A stretch of 64,000 bases of DNA from CAWKGV01 sp963849305 (GTDB lineage: Bacteria; Pseudomonadota; Alphaproteobacteria; Acetobacterales; Acetobacteraceae): NCBI GenBank assembly GCA_963849305.1, contig CAWKGV010000023.1, positions 1 through 64,000 on the forward strand, in the 5' to 3' direction. A program made the translations under genes and the position numbers. Below the pieces are notes generated by a model that was not told the origin of the DNA, made no database searches, and worked only from the letters and a program-made list of their open reading frames with translations. Shown in pieces: positions 8,686-18,338 of this stretch (its first letter is position 1; each line of letters opens with the position of its first letter).

Positions 8686-9143
8686 GCACCGGCCTCGAGT
8701 ATCTCGGCGAAAGCGGTCAGCGCCAGTGCGTAACCGCGAATCCCCAAGCCGCAAATGACCCCGACAGCGGCTTTGGAGACATAGGAGTGGTGACGGAACT
8801 CCTCGCGACGATGGATGTTCGTGACATGGACCTCGATCACCGGCAACTCCGTCGCAAGTAGCGCATCCATGAGCGCGACGGAGGTCGTCGTGTAGCCGGC
8901 GGGATTGATCACGATTCCGGCTGCCCGCCCGCGACACTCCTGGACCCAGCCGACCAGCTCGCCTTCGCCGTTGGTTTGTCGGAAGTCAATGGCCAGCCCG
9001 AGTTGCTCGGCCGTTTCGGCGCAAAGCTGCTCGACGTCGTCGAGCGTGGCGCTGCCGTAGAGCTGCGGTTGGCGCAACCCGAGCATGTTCATGTTCGGGC
9101 CGTTCAGGACCGCGATCAGGGGGCGGATTTCGGTCTCAGACAT
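8682..9143 (-). CDS. aroQ: Type II 3-dehydroquinate dehydratase
   Basis: AroQ dehydrates 3-dehydroquinate to 3-dehydroshikimate in the shikimate pathway. The protein has LNGPNMNMLGLRQPQLYG, with the lid-loop Arg and catalytic Tyr, INPAGYTTTSVALMDAL and EVHVTNIHRREEFRHHS (catalytic His), and a terminal RGYALALTAFAE helix. The ATG at 9143 is preferred (AGGCGG upstream); a GTG at 9161 is in frame and would add six residues. It is the first gene of the aroQ-accB-accC operon, an order common in proteobacteria. Confidence 0.97.
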   Translation of the reverse strand: MSETEIRPLIAVLNGPNMNMLGLRQPQLYGSATLDDVEQLCAETAEQLGLAIDFRQTNGEGELVGWVQECRGRAAGIVINPAGYTTTSVALMDALLATELPVIEVHVTNIHRREEFRHHSYVSKAAVGVICGLGIRGYALALTAFAEILEAGA

Positions 9144-9245
9144 GCGGATGCCGCCTAGCACGGCAGGGGGCTACGGTCCATGTACCGGAGCAACCCTGAG
9201 GGGCGGTTCCTTGCCCGGCCGGGTCGCGCATAGGATAATCGTCTG

Positions 9246-9458
9246 ATGCCAAACTCCTTGTCACTGTCACTGAACGGGGCGTCCCGGCGGTTTGATGGGC
9301 CGCTCACCGTGGCCGGCCTGCTCACCGAACTGGGGCTGGAGACGCGCAAGGTCGCGGTGGAGCGGAACCTGGAGATCGTGCCGCGCTCCGCCTACCCGGA
9401 GACCTGGCTTGCCAGCGGCGATGCGCTGGAGATCGTACATTTCATAGGCGGAGGCTGA
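9246..9458 (+). CDS. thiS: Sulfur carrier protein ThiS
   Basis: ThiS is the ubiquitin-like sulfur carrier for the thiazole moiety of thiamine. The 70-residue product has the beta-grasp pattern (LSLNGASRRFDGPLTVAGLL, then RNLEIVPRS and GDALEIVHFIGGG) and ends in GGG, so the C-terminal Gly-Gly that becomes a thiocarboxylate is present. thiG follows after 2 bases. No TPP riboswitch (thi-box) could be recognised in the 100 bases upstream, and thiO, thiC and thiF are not adjacent. Confidence 0.93.
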   Translation: MPNSLSLSLNGASRRFDGPLTVAGLLTELGLETRKVAVERNLEIVPRSAYPETWLASGDALEIVHFIGGG

Positions 9459-9460
9459 AG

Positions 9461-10255
9461 ATGGACGGAACATTCACCACCGACGACGACGCCTGGACGG
9501 TGGCCGGCCGCCGCTTCCGCTCGCGCCTGATCGTCGGCACCGGCAAATATAAAGACCTGATCGAGACGGCGGCGGCGATCGAAGCCAGCGGCGCGGAAAT
9601 CGTCACTGTCGCGGTGCGGCGGGTCAACCTGTCGGACCCGAACGCGCCGATGCTTCAGGACTATGTGGACCCGAAGCAATACACGTACCTGCCCAACACC
9701 GCCGGCTGTCACACCGCGCAGGAGGCGGTGCGCACGCTGCGCCTCGCCCGCGAGGCGGGCGGGTGGAACCTGGTCAAGCTCGAGGTGCTGGGGCCGCCGC
9801 CCACGCTCTATCCGGACATGCCGGCCACGTTCGAGGCCGCGGAGGCGCTGATCAAGGACGGGTTCGAGGTGATGGTGTATTGCGCCGACGACCCGGTCGC
9901 GGCCAAGCGGCTGGAGGAAATGGGCTGCGTCGCCATCATGCCGCTCGGCGCGCCGATCGGCTCGGGGCTCGGCATCCAGAACCCGGCGATGATCAGCATC
10001 ATGCGCGAGCTGGTCAGCGTGCCCTTCATCGTCGATGCCGGCGTCGGCATGGCCTCCGACGCCGCGATCGCGATGGAACTCGGCTGCGATGGGGTGCTGC
10101 TCAACTCGGCGATCGCCCTGGCCAAAGACCCCGTGCGCATGGCGCGCGCCATGAAACTGGCCGTGCAGGCCGGACGGCTGTCCCATCTCGCGGGACGGAT
10201 GCCGCGCCGGATGGGCGCCGACCCGTCAAGCCCGCTCACCGGACTGATCCGCTGA
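9461..10255 (+). CDS. thiG: Thiazole synthase
   Basis: ThiG condenses 1-deoxy-xylulose 5-phosphate, dehydroglycine and the ThiS thiocarboxylate to the thiazole phosphate. The 264-residue (beta/alpha)8 protein has FRSRLIVGTGKY, YLPNTAGCHTAQEAVRTLRLARE, the Schiff-base lysine in LVKLEVLGPP, CAVIMPLGAPIGSGLG-type phosphate-loop residues (CVAIMPLGAPIGSG) and VDAGVGMASDAA. It lies 2 bases after thiS. A CMD-family gene starts 1 base after the stop and may be cotranscribed by chance of position. Confidence 0.97.
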   Translation: MDGTFTTDDDAWTVAGRRFRSRLIVGTGKYKDLIETAAAIEASGAEIVTVAVRRVNLSDPNAPMLQDYVDPKQYTYLPNTAGCHTAQEAVRTLRLAREAGGWNLVKLEVLGPPPTLYPDMPATFEAAEALIKDGFEVMVYCADDPVAAKRLEEMGCVAIMPLGAPIGSGLGIQNPAMISIMRELVSVPFIVDAGVGMASDAAIAMELGCDGVLLNSAIALAKDPVRMARAMKLAVQAGRLSHLAGRMPRRMGADPSSPLTGLIR

Positions 10256-10256
10256 G

Positions 10257-10836
10257 ATGCCGCAGCCCGATCATATCTCCAAGCTGGGAGTGCCCGACCC
10301 GGAGGAGCTGGACGACGACCTCCAGGTGATCTGGCGCAAATGCGTGGACAAGCTCGGTTTCGTGCCGAACGTTTACAGCGCCTATAGCCTGAAGCCGCGC
10401 CGCCTGCGCAACTTCATGGCGATGTACAACGAGGTCATGCTCTCCGATTCCGGCCTCTCCAAGCTGGAACGGGAGATGGTGGCTGTCGTCGTGTCCTCGG
10501 CCAATCGCTGCTACTATTGCCTGGTCGCGCATGGCGCGGCGGTCCGCCAGCTCTCGGGCGACCCGGAGCTTGGCGAGATGATGGCGCTCAACTACCGCGT
10601 GGCGAAGCTCGAACTCTCGCCAGCGCGCCATGCTCGATTTCGCCTGGAAGATGACCACGACGCCGTGGCTGATCGAGGAGGCCGACCGGGATGATCTGCG
10701 GGCGGCCGGGCTCGGCAACGAGGACATTTTCGACTTGGCGGAGACGGTGGCCTTCTTCAATCTTTCGAACCGGATGGCCTCGGGGACCGATATGATGCCG
10801 AACCGCGAATATCATCGCGCGAGCCGGGACGCCTGA
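10257..10836 (+). pseudogene. Peroxidase-related carboxymuconolactone decarboxylase (AhpD-fold) protein, frameshifted
   Basis: The first frame (10257 to about 10612) encodes the N-terminal part of an AhpD/CMD-fold peroxidase-related enzyme with the redox motif in NRCYYCLVAHG (CxxC, with the downstream His). The rest of the family (AMLDFAWKMTTTP ... ENIFDLAETVAFFNLSNRMA-like, ending YHRASRDA) continues in the next frame from about 10615 to 10836. A single extra base near 10605-10620 explains the break. Both halves are well conserved, so the gene was intact recently or is intact and misread. Such proteins are small disulfide-dependent peroxidase-like enzymes. Confidence 0.75.
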
Positions 10837-10905
10837 GCGCGAATTGGTGGCGCTCGGAAACAGACTGGCCTATGGTTAAAGGAACGTACTGCGACTAAAT
10901 CCGGG

Positions 10906-12176
10906 ATGAAATCGCCGATGAGCAGCTCCGTCGCGAGCGCCAACCGCTGGACGCAGTTATGGCTTGGCGTCGTCTGCATGATTCTGATCGCGAACCTGCA
11001 ATACGCCTGGACCCTGTTCGTGAACCCGATGCATCAGGCGCACGGCTGGTCCGTCGCCAACATCCAGTTCGCCTTCGCGATCTTCATCGCGACCGAGACC
11101 TGGCTGACGCCGGTGGCGGGATGGATCGTCGACCATTTGGGCGCCCGCCGAGGGCCGCCGGTCATGATCGGGTTCGGCGCGGTACTGGTCGGCGCCGCCT
11201 GGGTGATCAATTCCGTTCGCCTCCAGCCTGGGCATCCTCTACCTCGGCGCGGCGCTCTCGGGCACCGGCGCGGGCGCCATTTACGCCACCTGCGTCGGCA
11301 ATGCCGTGAAGTGGTTCCCCGACCGGCGCGGGCTCGCCGTCGGCCTGACCGCGGCCGGGTTCGGCGCCGGCGCGGCGCTCACGGTGATCCCGATCCGGTT
11401 AGCTGATCGAGAATGCCGGTTATGGCAGCGCGTTCTTCTGGTTCGGGCTTGGCCAGGGTGTGGTGCTGCTCCTGATCGCGCCCGCGTTGCGCGCCCCGCT
11501 CCCCGAGGAGCGGATCGCCGCCGCTCCGGCCAGGGTGGCGCAGGCGGCTGGCAGCGCCACCCCCGCCGAGGTGCTGCGCTCGCCGGCGTTTTGGGTGCTC
11601 TACGTCATGCTCGTCTTGGTGGCCGCGAGCGGCCTGATGGTCACCGCGCAGCTCGCGCCGATCGCCAAGGACTATGGGTTCTCCAAAACCACCATTTTCC
11701 TCGGGGCCAGCGTCCTGAGCACGGCGTTGGTGGTCGATAACGTAATGAACGGCCTGGCCCGCCCGTTCTTCGGCGCGGTCTCGGACCGGATCGGCCGCGA
11801 GCTGACGATGGCGATCGCCTTTACGCTGGGCGCCATCAGCTTTGGGCTGCTGGCGGCCTTCGGCCGCGTCCCTTGGGCGTTCGTGATTTGCGCCGGGCTG
11901 ATCTTCTTCACCTGGGGAGAGATTTTCAGCCTGTTCCCCTCTACCTGCACGGACCTGTTCGGCCCGCGCTACGCGACCGCGAATGCCAGTATGCTCTACA
12001 CCGCCAAGGGCACGGCCGCCTGGCTGGTGCCGTTCGCGAGCGTGCTCGCGGCCTCCGGCGGGTGGCATACCGTGTTCCTGGTCAGCGCCTGCGCGAACAT
12101 GGTGGTGGTGGTTGCCGCGCTTGCCGTGCTGCGCCCGGTCCGTCGCCGAGGGATGGCCGCCGTCAGGGCCGCCTGA
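10906..12176 (+). pseudogene. Oxalate/formate antiporter-like MFS transporter (OxlT family), two frameshifts
   Basis: Three consecutive frames together give one roughly 420-residue MFS protein of the OxlT type: TQLWLGVVCMILIANLQYAW and WIVDHLGARRGPP in the first frame, KWFPDRRGLAVGLTAAGFGAG in the second, and the C-terminal six helices (SDRIGRELTMAI, STCTDLFGPRYATANASMLY) in the third. The first shift near 11217 is an extra G in what should read NSFASSLGILYLG. The second near 11401 is an extra A that also creates an in-frame TAG. Removing one base at each site restores the full frame. The substrate is a guess from family resemblance. Confidence 0.75.
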
Positions 12177-12188
12177 CCGCTCCTCGCC

Positions 12189-12210
12189 ATGGTCGGCGAA
12201 GGCCGAACAT
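12189..12210. repeat. Dispersed intergenic palindrome, copy 1
   Basis: A 22-base palindrome with 9-base arms ATGGTCGGC / GCCGAACAT (one mismatch) begins 12 bases after the stop of the OxlT-like gene and is followed by CCACG. The same element recurs at 30556 and 32504. Arms of this kind can fold into a hairpin in RNA. Confidence 0.8.
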
Positions 12211-12454
12211 CCACGGTTTCCTCGCCGCGGCGTCGAAGTGATACCGGCGGCCCCATCGGATGACCGCTCTCGGATCCATAGCGGACCTTCACGCCAGCGG
12301 AGACGGCGTCCGGTCTTGGTGGAAAGCGGACCTCCACCCCGACAAGCCACTGCTGGCGCGTAGCTCGGTAAGCTTCGACCCCCGTCATTCAGTTGCTTGA
12401 ATGTCTCCAGTCTGTCAGGCCAAATCAATCCACAGCCATCAAGGTATCCAATCC

Positions 12455-13309
12455 ATGTTTGTCGACGTGAACGGTGCCAAGCTTTACATCGATGTAGAGA
12501 ATTCCGGCCTGATCCCCGACGGAGACCAAATGTGCGAAAAGCCGACCCTTCTCTTGCTGCATGGAGGTCCCGGGTTCGACCACAGTGGCTTCAAGCCGGC
12601 ATTTTCGGCCTTAAGCGATGTCGCGCAAATCGTCTATTACGATCATCGAGGCAACGGCCGCAGCACTGGAGCCGATCCTGCAAGCTGGAATCTTGCGCAA
12701 TGGGGCGATGACGTGAAAGGCCTTTGCGACGCGCTCGGTATTGCAAAGCCGATCGTCTGCGGCCTTTCATTCGGCGGTTTCGTGGCCCAGGCCTATGCAA
12801 CACGATATCCGGATCATCCCGGCAAGCTTATCCTGTTGAGCACAGTTGCGAAGATCGATTTTCCGACTGTCTTCGAGATGTTCACTCGGCTTGGCGGCAC
12901 CGAAATCGGCGCCCTGGCCGAAAGCTATTGGACCAATCCTACCGCCGAGGGGGGAGCTAGCTACATTGCGAAATGCATGCCCTTCTACAACCGACGTCAT
13001 GAGGCATCGAATGAGCGGCTGGCCCGGGCCATCATAAAGACGGAACTGGCCGCGCACTTCAACGGTCCCGGTAACGAGCATGGTCGCATGGATTTTCGCC
13101 ACGACCTGGCAAGGATTGAGTGCCCTGTGCTGATGATGGCTGGAGAGGAGGACCCGATCACGCCGATCTCTCTCGGCGAAATGACGGCCCGATGCATTCC
13201 ATCTCACCTGGTCCGCTTCGAGCGCCTGGAAAACTGTGGCCACAACGTCGTTGTCGATAATCCCGACCGTGTCTTTGGGGCAATCCGAGAGTTCATTCTC
13301 GCTGAATGA
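12455..13309 (+). CDS. Alpha/beta hydrolase, prolyl-aminopeptidase-like
   Basis: The 284-residue product is an alpha/beta hydrolase of the proline iminopeptidase-like group. It has the oxyanion motif HGGPGFDHSG, YYDHRGNGRS, the nucleophile elbow GLSFGG (Ser), the acid in AGEEDPITP and the catalytic His in ENCGHNVVVDNP. ATG 12455 is chosen because MFVDVNGAKLY is the family start and AAGG lies upstream; the frame is open to 12401. Codon use and GC are lower than in the housekeeping flanks, in line with an accessory segment. No signal peptide is present, so it is cytoplasmic. Substrate unknown. Confidence 0.85.
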   Translation: MFVDVNGAKLYIDVENSGLIPDGDQMCEKPTLLLLHGGPGFDHSGFKPAFSALSDVAQIVYYDHRGNGRSTGADPASWNLAQWGDDVKGLCDALGIAKPIVCGLSFGGFVAQAYATRYPDHPGKLILLSTVAKIDFPTVFEMFTRLGGTEIGALAESYWTNPTAEGGASYIAKCMPFYNRRHEASNERLARAIIKTELAAHFNGPGNEHGRMDFRHDLARIECPVLMMAGEEDPITPISLGEMTARCIPSHLVRFERLENCGHNVVVDNPDRVFGAIREFILAE

Positions 13310-13439
13310 CGGTCGCCGCTGAACCTGATCAGGCGGGGAGTCTGCAATCGGTCGAAGGCTGTCATTTCTAGGCTGCGAAATTCTTGAGTTTCGGTGCTGG
13401 CAACCGACGCTATGACCTCACTCTGGGGAGAATCGCGCT

Positions 13440-13823
13440 ATGGCATCGAGGAAGGACTTTTTCCTGCGGATTGCGAGATCGATGTCCGCCGGAGACATCG
13501 GTCACGTCGCCGAATGGTTCACGGAAGACTTCAAGTTGCATGATCCTTCGATCGGTGGCTTTCGGTCGGGTCATGATGGTGCCCGAGACATGCTGCGCTC
13601 ACTCGCAGAGCACGTGCCTTGCGCCCGGATCGATGTCCTCGACATGGTAGAAGAGGGCAACAAGGTCGCGGTGCGGTGGCTTTTCTCTGGAAAGAAGGAT
13701 GGCAGGCCCGTGTATTTGTCGGCAGTAGCGATCTACCGCTTCGATGGTGACCGCATTGCCGAGGATTGGGGAATTGCGGCTAAGGCGGAGTGGCCGATGA
13801 CGGCCACCTCAGCCGACTATTAG
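13440..13823 (+). CDS. SnoaL-like (NTF2-fold) protein
   Basis: The 127-residue product has the NTF2-like/SnoaL pattern: an N-terminal helix (RKDFFLRIARSMSAGD), WFTEDFKLHDPSIGGFRSGHDGARDML, a long curved sheet ending DGDRIAEDWGIAAKAEWPM. Members include ester cyclases and small-molecule isomerases, but the catalytic residues vary and no specific reaction can be assigned. It is the last plus-strand gene before a convergent NmrA gene. Confidence 0.75.
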   Translation: MASRKDFFLRIARSMSAGDIGHVAEWFTEDFKLHDPSIGGFRSGHDGARDMLRSLAEHVPCARIDVLDMVEEGNKVAVRWLFSGKKDGRPVYLSAVAIYRFDGDRIAEDWGIAAKAEWPMTATSADY

Positions 13824-14168
<345 letters not shown>

Positions 14169-15041
14169 TTACGCCTTGGCGGCGTTCTGTGCAGCCTCGA
14201 ATACATCGCGTGCGGACGTCGTACCCGCTACGTGCTCCGTATCCTCGACTCCGAGGTCCATCCATCCTGCATTCACGGCCTCAAACATTTCTTCGGCAGG
14301 TCCGGTGTGGCCCTTCGGGATGCCGAATTGCTCGAACGCTTCCGCCCACCCTGCACGCGGGACTGCAAAGGCTTTCACGTCGAGATTCAGGACTTCACCC
14401 AATTGCTCCGCGACTTCATCCGCGGTGACCATCGAACCAAGCTCGACGACGCGCTGCCCTGACCACGCTGGCTCGGTCAAAAGGGTTGCGACCTCCGTGC
14501 CGATGTCGTTCGTCGCGACCATGGTCGATTTCCGGTTTGTCGGATTGTAGTAGACCGGTAGCGTTCCGCCCTGGGCGACCTGCAAGCCGTAGAGGAAGTT
14601 TTCGAAGAATCCACCTGCGCGCACAAATGCGATTGGCGATATCAGGTCGCGAAAACCTTGCTCCAGAAGCGACAAGGCCGTGATCATCCCAAGCCCGCTG
14701 GTCCTGTTCGCACCCATCGACGAAAGCGCTACCACCCGCGGCGGCGCTGTCTTGGTGAGCGCCTCGACATAGTTCGCAATCACGCCCTTGGCTTCTTTGT
14801 AATCGGGCGAGGGGGCCCAGACAGCCGGCAACATGACAAACGCGCCTTCGACGCCTTTGAGCGCCCGCTCGATGGCTGCCGAATCATTCCAATCACCGTC
14901 AACCAGTTCCACGCCCTGGTTCGCCCAGCTTGACGCCTTCTCGCGATTGCGGACTAGCGCGCGTACTTCCTTGCCGTGCGCCAACAGATGTTCTGCCGTT
15001 GCGCCGCTCACTTTTCCCGTGATTCCCATTACTAAAAACAT
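14169..15041 (-). CDS. NmrA-like NAD(P)-binding protein (atypical SDR)
   Basis: The 290-residue protein has an N-terminal Rossmann fold (MFLVMGITGKVSGATAEHLL, a modified GxxGxxG loop), LVRNREKASSW, and VVALSSMGANRTSG, followed by an NmrA-type substrate domain with FVRAGGFFENFL. These are redox-sensing or NAD(P)H-dependent reductase-like proteins. The ATG lies in AAAACATG context with a weak AGGAGA upstream (15044-15052). It is codirectional with the DoxX-like C-terminal fragment 45 bases upstream, so an original DoxX-NmrA operon divergent from a LysR regulator is likely. Confidence 0.85.
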   Translation of the reverse strand: MFLVMGITGKVSGATAEHLLAHGKEVRALVRNREKASSWANQGVELVDGDWNDSAAIERALKGVEGAFVMLPAVWAPSPDYKEAKGVIANYVEALTKTAPPRVVALSSMGANRTSGLGMITALSLLEQGFRDLISPIAFVRAGGFFENFLYGLQVAQGGTLPVYYNPTNRKSTMVATNDIGTEVATLLTEPAWSGQRVVELGSMVTADEVAEQLGEVLNLDVKAFAVPRAGWAEAFEQFGIPKGHTGPAEEMFEAVNAGWMDLGVEDTEHVAGTTSARDVFEAAQNAAKA

Positions 15042-15086
15042 GCGTTTTCTCCTGATCTTGAGGGACGGAGCACTGCCCCTGTTGGT

Positions 15087-15314
15087 TCAACGGATGAGCG
15101 GCAGAATGGCCCGGATACGGGGATTGCGCGCGTAGAGGCCGCCCCATGTCATCGCGCCCAGAAGCAGGGAAACGACTTCCGGCGGCGACCCCAACTCACC
15201 AATGCGGACATGGGCGCAGATTGCGCCTCCCAGAAAGCCAGTCACCAGGATCGCGCCGAGGACGGCGGTGGCCGGGATGGCGTAAAGGATGGCGCAGGCG
15301 AGTATGATCGGACC
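15087..15314 (-). pseudogene. DoxX-like protein, C-terminal fragment
   Basis: Minus-strand translation from 15314 down gives 75 residues, GPIILACAILYAIP ... LLLGAMTWGGLYARNPRIRAILPL, the last three helices of a DoxX_2-type membrane protein. Upstream the frame runs into the poly-G tract and Pro-rich nonsense, so the N-terminal half is missing here. The matching N-terminal 52 residues are at 18608-18763 on the same strand; joined (LTRVV + GPIILAC) they make a normal 127-residue DoxX-like protein. Confidence 0.75.
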
Positions 15315-15317
15315 CAC

Positions 15318-15341
15318 GGGGGGGGGGAGGGGGGGGGGGGG
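15318..15341. repeat. Poly-G tract at a rearrangement breakpoint
   Basis: Ten G, one A, then thirteen G. It sits exactly where the DoxX-like fragment loses homology, so it marks a breakpoint or a bad join in the assembly. Confidence 0.95.
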
Positions 15342-15486
15342 TGATGCAGGTTCATAGTTTCGGACACTTGTCATTCTCCGATGAGGGGATCCCATATTCG
15401 GAGCTTACTGTGTCTCTTAGGTATGATAAACACCGAGAAACTGAACTAACTGTTCTCTCTGTGGTGAACAATACCGAGGCACGAAA

Positions 15487-15909
15487 ATGCAAAATCTCGA
15501 ACCCATCCTCATTTTCATAACGGTAGCGGAAATGGGGAGCTTCACCCACGCGGCCGATAGCCTGGGCATCCAAAAGGGGAGGGTCTCAACGGCGGTCCGG
15601 AAGCTGGAAGAAGATGTCGGTGTCAGGCTCCTGCACCGGACGACGCGCAGCGTGCAGTTGACGGAGGACGGACGCGCATTTCATGCCCGTGCCCGCGATC
15701 TGCTTGCTGAAGTCGATGACCTACACTCGATGTTCGCAGGCGATAGCGTGGCACTTCGCGGGCGTTTACGGGTCGATCTTCCGACCGAGGTGGCGCGCAC
15801 AACGATCGTGCCGGCCTTGCCGGATTTCATGGCGACTCACCCCGAGTTGGAGCTGGAGGTGTCGAGTACGGATCGGCAAGTTGATCTGGTTCAAGAGGGG
15901 TTTGACTGC
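15487..15909 (+). pseudogene. LysR-family regulator, N-terminal fragment (piece 1 of 4)
   Basis: The first 141 residues are a clear LysR regulator: the winged HTH (FITVAEMGSFTHAADSLGIQ, VSTAVRKLEEDVGVRLLHRTTR) and the start of the effector-binding domain up to VDLVQEGFDC. At 15909 homology stops and the frame reads into antisense of another LysR segment until a stop near 16011. The expected continuation (VLRLGPIRDETLIARPLG) is on the opposite strand at 18242-18121. GAGGCACGAAA lies upstream of the ATG. The fragment could still make a DNA-binding domain without a sensor. Confidence 0.8.
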
Positions 15910-16194
15910 ACGACGAGGGACACGGCGAGCGCCCGGCGACGAAAATCGGGTATGATCTCCACAAGCGCTCCACTCTCTAAGTATCGGCCAATTCCCAAGA
16001 GTGGCGCCTGAATCATGCCAAGGCCGGCGAGGGCAGCGGCTTCGTAGGTCTGCGCGCTGTTGACGTGTAGCGCACCTGGCAACTGAAGCGTCGCGTAGCT
16101 GTCGCCGTCCGGATATTCCCATCCATAGGGTCTTGCGCCCAGCATCGTCGAAAAATGAATTGTCTGATGTTCCTGACGCTGGAGATCTTCTAGC
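15910..16194 (-). pseudogene. LysR-family regulator, C-proximal fragment (piece 3 of 4)
   Basis: Read on the minus strand from 16194, the sequence encodes LEDLQRQEHQTIHF ... GARPYGWEYPDG ... HVNSAQTYEAAALAGLGMIQ ... VEIIPDFRRRALAVSLV, the second half of a LysR effector-binding domain. At 15910 it meets piece 1 head-on. On its other side it borders the IS1634-type element, whose target duplication it contains. The next residues (HRSNLSRRVRAF) are found at 18603-18526. Confidence 0.75.
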
Positions 16195-18120
16195 CCGAAC
16201 TTTGCCCATTTTTGAGTGCAAGCCACTGACATTGTTCCTGTTGAATGGGGCTGTCTGTCTACGCTGTCGGCGCGACGCCGAGTAAGTCGAAGCTCCGGCG
16301 TTGTGTTCTGGTGGGGGTGGCGAGGATGGCGGTGAGCCGATTGTGCCCGAGGCGCACGACATTGCGCGTTAGGGTGGCGAGATCAGCGAGCAGGGTGTGA
16401 AAGCTGTGCACCGGGAGCGGTTCGCCATCTGCGGGATCGGTGCGTTTGCGGGCAGTCTTGCGCTGCGTCGCCGGCGAGGGCTTGGCCGTCGCCACGGGTG
16501 AAGTGCGTTGCGCGTCACGTCCAGCCGGATCGTGCTCGTCGAACAGCATCGGGGCTAGGCTCCGGCGCATGTGCCATTCCAGATAGTAGGCCAGCATGCA
16601 CAGCAGTACGTGCGCGCGCACCCGTGGCGCGGTCCAGTGGAAGACCGGACGCAGTTCCAGATCCACGGTCTTCATCGAACGGAAGGCGTGTTCCACGCCG
16701 CTGAGACTTTTGTAAGCGCGCACAGCGGCAGCGGCGTCGGACTGCGTGGCCGGCAGGTTGGTGCGCACCACGTAGATGCCGTCCAGCGCGGCCTCGGCGG
16801 CGATGGCGGCCGGGTCTGTGGTGAAGTTGAACGCCGCATCGGTGATGCTGATCTGGAAATGCTTTGCCATCTTGCGCCGGCCCAGCACCGCGCCGACGGC
16901 TTGGCCGATCGCCGCTGCGCCACGCAGTGGCTGGCGCGCCCGGTGCACGCGGGCCTGGATGCGGATCAGTTCCTTCTCGGTGGCCGCTAACAGCTCGCCC
17001 CGCTCGCGTGCCCGCTCCTGCCCCAGCAGCGGGTTCTTGCAGACCACCAGACGTTCGCCCGGATAATCGGGGCTGTCGATCTCGGCCATATCGCGGTGGT
17101 CGAACAGCGAGGGCTGCAACGGCCCGCCCTCGGCCGCCAGTGCCTGGATCGCCGGGGCGCGCAGCGCGGTGATCCAATCGAGACCGGCCGGGCGCAGCGT
17201 CTCCTCGATCCGCGCGCTGGTCAGCAGTCCGCGGTCTCCCACCATCACCACGCGCTGCAGCTTGAACCGCTGCTTCAGCTTGTCGATCTGCGCCGACAGC
17301 GTCATCGGATCGGCGGTGTTGCCTTCGAACACCTCGACCGCCACCGGGCAGCCGTCCGCGGCGCAGAGCAGGCCGATGACCAGTTGCGGGCGATCGCGCC
17401 GGTGGTCTCGGCTGTAGCCATGGCGTGCCAGTTCGCAGCAGCGTCCTTCCAGGAAGGTGGAGGTGACGTTGTACAGCAGTAGCGCGCCGTTCCGCAGGTG
17501 GCGGCGGGCCAGGGTGGTTTCGATGAAGCTTTGCTCGCTGCCCAGCCAATCCAGCGTGGCGTAGACCTCCCTGGCGGTGACGGCGCCGAGCCCCAGCATC
17601 TCGCCCAGCGAATTACTGGCGGTGGCGGTGTCGAGCATGCGTGCGGTCGCGAGCTTTGCGGCCGGATCGAGCAGGCGGGCGATGATCAGGGCAAGTGCCA
17701 GATCACGTCGGCGTTGCGGTGCGCGGCGGGGCGCAGCAGGGCATCGAGTTCGATCCGCCGTGCCGTGCCGAGCGCGGTGAATACGTGACCATGGGGAAGA
17801 GCGCGGACGATCTCAATGGCGTCGGTGGCGGGCAAGCAGTTCCTCGCCGCGCAGCACGGCGCGCAACTGCTCGATCCGCTCGGCCGGCCAGTCGGAGAGG
17901 TTCTTGAGGGTTCGGTTCTTGGTCTTGCCATCCTCGCGATAACTCTCGCGCAACAGGATGGCTGGCGGTGAGCCCCGGTTGGGGATGACTGCGACATACA
18001 TGAGCGGATGGATCAGGCCGAGTTGTGTCACGTCAAGGAAAATCTACGACATTACATGACCACTGACCAGGCATCTCCCGCGACCTTTCAGTGGCTTGGA
18101 GAAAAGCCCGGCAAAGTTCA
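16195..18120 (-). mobile_element. IS1634-family insertion sequence with inverted repeats and 6-bp target duplication
   Basis: The element is 1926 bases. Its ends are imperfect inverted repeats: CCGAACTTTGCCCATTTTT at 16195 and, on the minus strand from 18120, TGAACTTTGCCGGGCTTTT. It is flanked by the direct repeat TCTAGC at 16189-16194 and 18121-18126, which I read as the target duplication. The flanks join to a continuous LysR reading (RSLEDLQRQE), so the element inserted into a LysR gene. It carries one transposase gene on the minus strand. The 5 to 6 base duplication and size fit the IS1634 group. Confidence 0.85.
16259..18031 (-). pseudogene. IS1634-family DDE transposase, two frameshifts
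   Basis: Three minus-strand frames form one transposase of about 580 residues. The N-terminus (MYVAVIPNRGSPPAILLRES, from 18001) is in the first, EIVRALPHGHVFTALGTARRI in the second, and the catalytic RNase H-fold portion in the third: YDVTSTFLEG-like YNVTSTFLEG, PVAVEVFEGNTADP, MVGDRGLLTSARI, GVEHAFRSMKTVDLELRPVFH and a C-terminal helical tail. Shifts lie near 17825 (+1) and 17690 (-1 or +2). As read here it cannot make an intact enzyme, though sequencing error is possible. Confidence 0.8.
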
Positions 18121-18242
18121 TCTAGCGATCGAGGGACGCCATAGCGCGCTAGATAGGCGGGACTGGCAGCGTTGACCATGCGCAACAGGCCCAGTGGGCG
18201 GGCAATCAGCGTCTCGTCCCGTATGGGTCCAAGCCGCAATAC
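18121..18242 (-). pseudogene. LysR-family regulator, middle fragment (piece 2 of 4)
   Basis: The minus strand from 18242 encodes VLRLGPIRDETLIARPLG then VNAASPAYLARYGVPRSL, the centre of a LysR effector-binding domain. It ends at the TCTAGC target duplication of the IS. Joined to piece 1 it gives GFDC+VLRLGP, and joined across the IS to piece 3 it gives PRSLEDLQ, both in frame. The sequence beyond 18243 is unrelated. Confidence 0.75.
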
Positions 18243-18338
18243 GCCGTTCCGATTGCCCGTTTGCTGTCTTACGGAGATCGACGGGCGGCCCCGGATAAGG
18301 TTGCGAGCAGCCGGATATCTCCGAACCTGATACGGAAT

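Noticed and set aside
9144..9245. Possible TPP riboswitch upstream of thiS
   Set aside because: The conserved CTGAGA and the ACC...GGATAA-type thi-box elements were not found.
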